From NCBI RefSeq assembly GCF_021647475.1, contig NZ_JAKIUR010000007.1:20579-84578 (forward strand): DNA of 64,000 nucleotides, read 5' to 3'. The DNA comes from Lutibacter sp. Its GTDB lineage: Bacteria; Bacteroidota; Bacteroidia; Flavobacteriales; Flavobacteriaceae. The notes under the pieces were generated by a model. It was not told the origin of the DNA. It searched no databases and worked only from the letters and a program-made list of their open reading frames with translations. Below, in pieces: positions 63,735 through 64,000 of this stretch (position 1 is the stretch's first letter; each line of letters opens with the position of its first letter). Made by a program: the position numbers and the translations under genes.

Positions 63735-64000
63735 TCAACAAGCCGTTAAATCATCATCATATTTTTTCATTTTGTGGTTTAACAATTCGGATTGAAAAAC
63801 TTCATTAGGAGTTCTGTATCCAAGTACTTTTCTGGGTCTGTTATTTAGTTTTTTTTGAACTATTTTTAATTGCTTTTCTGTGACCTTTTTAAAGTCTGTT
63901 CCTTTAGGAAAAAAGCGTCTGATTAGACCATTGGTATTTTCATTGGTTCCTCTCTCCCACGATGAATATGGATGTGCAAAATAAACAGGCATATTAGTGT
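63735..64000 (-). mobile_element. IS30-family transposase, C-terminal part (runs off the window)
   Basis: The visible 88 or so residues are the end of an IS30-family DDE transposase: PVYFAHPYSSWERGTNENTNG with the catalytic Glu in NENTNG, then LIRRFFPKGTDFKKVTEKQL and NNRPRKVLGYRTPNEVF, the standard family C-terminus. The frame is open to the right edge, so the start and the other end of the element lie outside. Its left end must be somewhere between about 63600 and 63730; I could not place the inverted repeat. Confidence 0.9.

Overview
The window is a single AT-rich stretch of a Bacteroidetes chromosome, almost certainly Flavobacteriaceae. The signs are many TAnnTTTG (-7) promoter boxes, a gliding-motility/type IX secretion C-terminal domain, the gene block bamD - omega-like RNA polymerase subunit - coaBC - DUF4835 - recN, a long GAPDH of about 480 residues, and close packing on both strands. 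Species cannot be read from the sequence. The gene content suggests a facultative anaerobe able to use sulfur compounds and citrate.

Layout. 1-5350: lipid, DNA repair, CoA and outer-membrane assembly genes, all on the minus strand (fabI partial, recN, DUF4835, coaBC, rpoZ-like, bamD). 5389-5590: a small inverted-repeat element. 5672-10477: ferritin, dapA, a split 5'-nucleotidase, GMP reductase and tRNA-Lys. 10498-17483: a complete citrate lyase operon (citD-E-F-XG-C) divergent from a DASS-type citrate/dicarboxylate transporter. 17480-32386: a large sulfur-metabolism region with a twelve-haem cytochrome c, a three-subunit molybdoenzyme of the polysulfide/thiosulfate reductase type, a split YeeE/YedE sulfur transporter, two unusual membrane-anchored rhodanese-like proteins and a Crp/Fnr regulator. 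After ligA follow a sulfide:quinone-reductase-like flavoprotein, a DUF1641 protein, a TusE/DsrC-like protein and a DsrE-like protein. 32408-53184: mostly housekeeping genes (EamA transporter, gap, htrA, dapF, mltG, rsmI-like, dnaA, ribD, prmC, DEAD-box helicase, trmD, rplS, icd, murQ). 53173-55995: two exported surface proteins. 56132-57286: DinB and LysE family genes. 57466-62990: a polysaccharide operon (methyltransferase, two glycosyltransferases, wecB, flippase). 63235-64000: a truncated propeller-type sensor gene next to the end of an IS30-family transposase.

How the genes work together. The sulfur region is the most notable part. Three promoters (psr-type operon, crp/fnr gene, SQR-type operon) each carry a TGA-N6-TCA palindrome whose 18-nt core ends exactly 20 nt before a -7 element. 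That is the position expected for a class II Crp/Fnr activator, so the regulator encoded inside the region probably controls both operons and itself. The two rhodanese-like proteins lack the canonical catalytic cysteine. Instead they share an 18-residue lysine-rich tail ending Gly-Gly-Cys, identical in protein but differing at five synonymous positions in DNA. Together with the single-cysteine TusE-like protein and the DsrE-like protein, they suggest a sulfur-relay system built on C-terminal cysteines that I do not recognise as described.

Other features of note are two families of small palindromic repeats (one with perfect target duplications), a set of promoters placed 4-5 nt from start codons (predicted leaderless mRNAs), and 108-bp tandem repeats in an exported protein.
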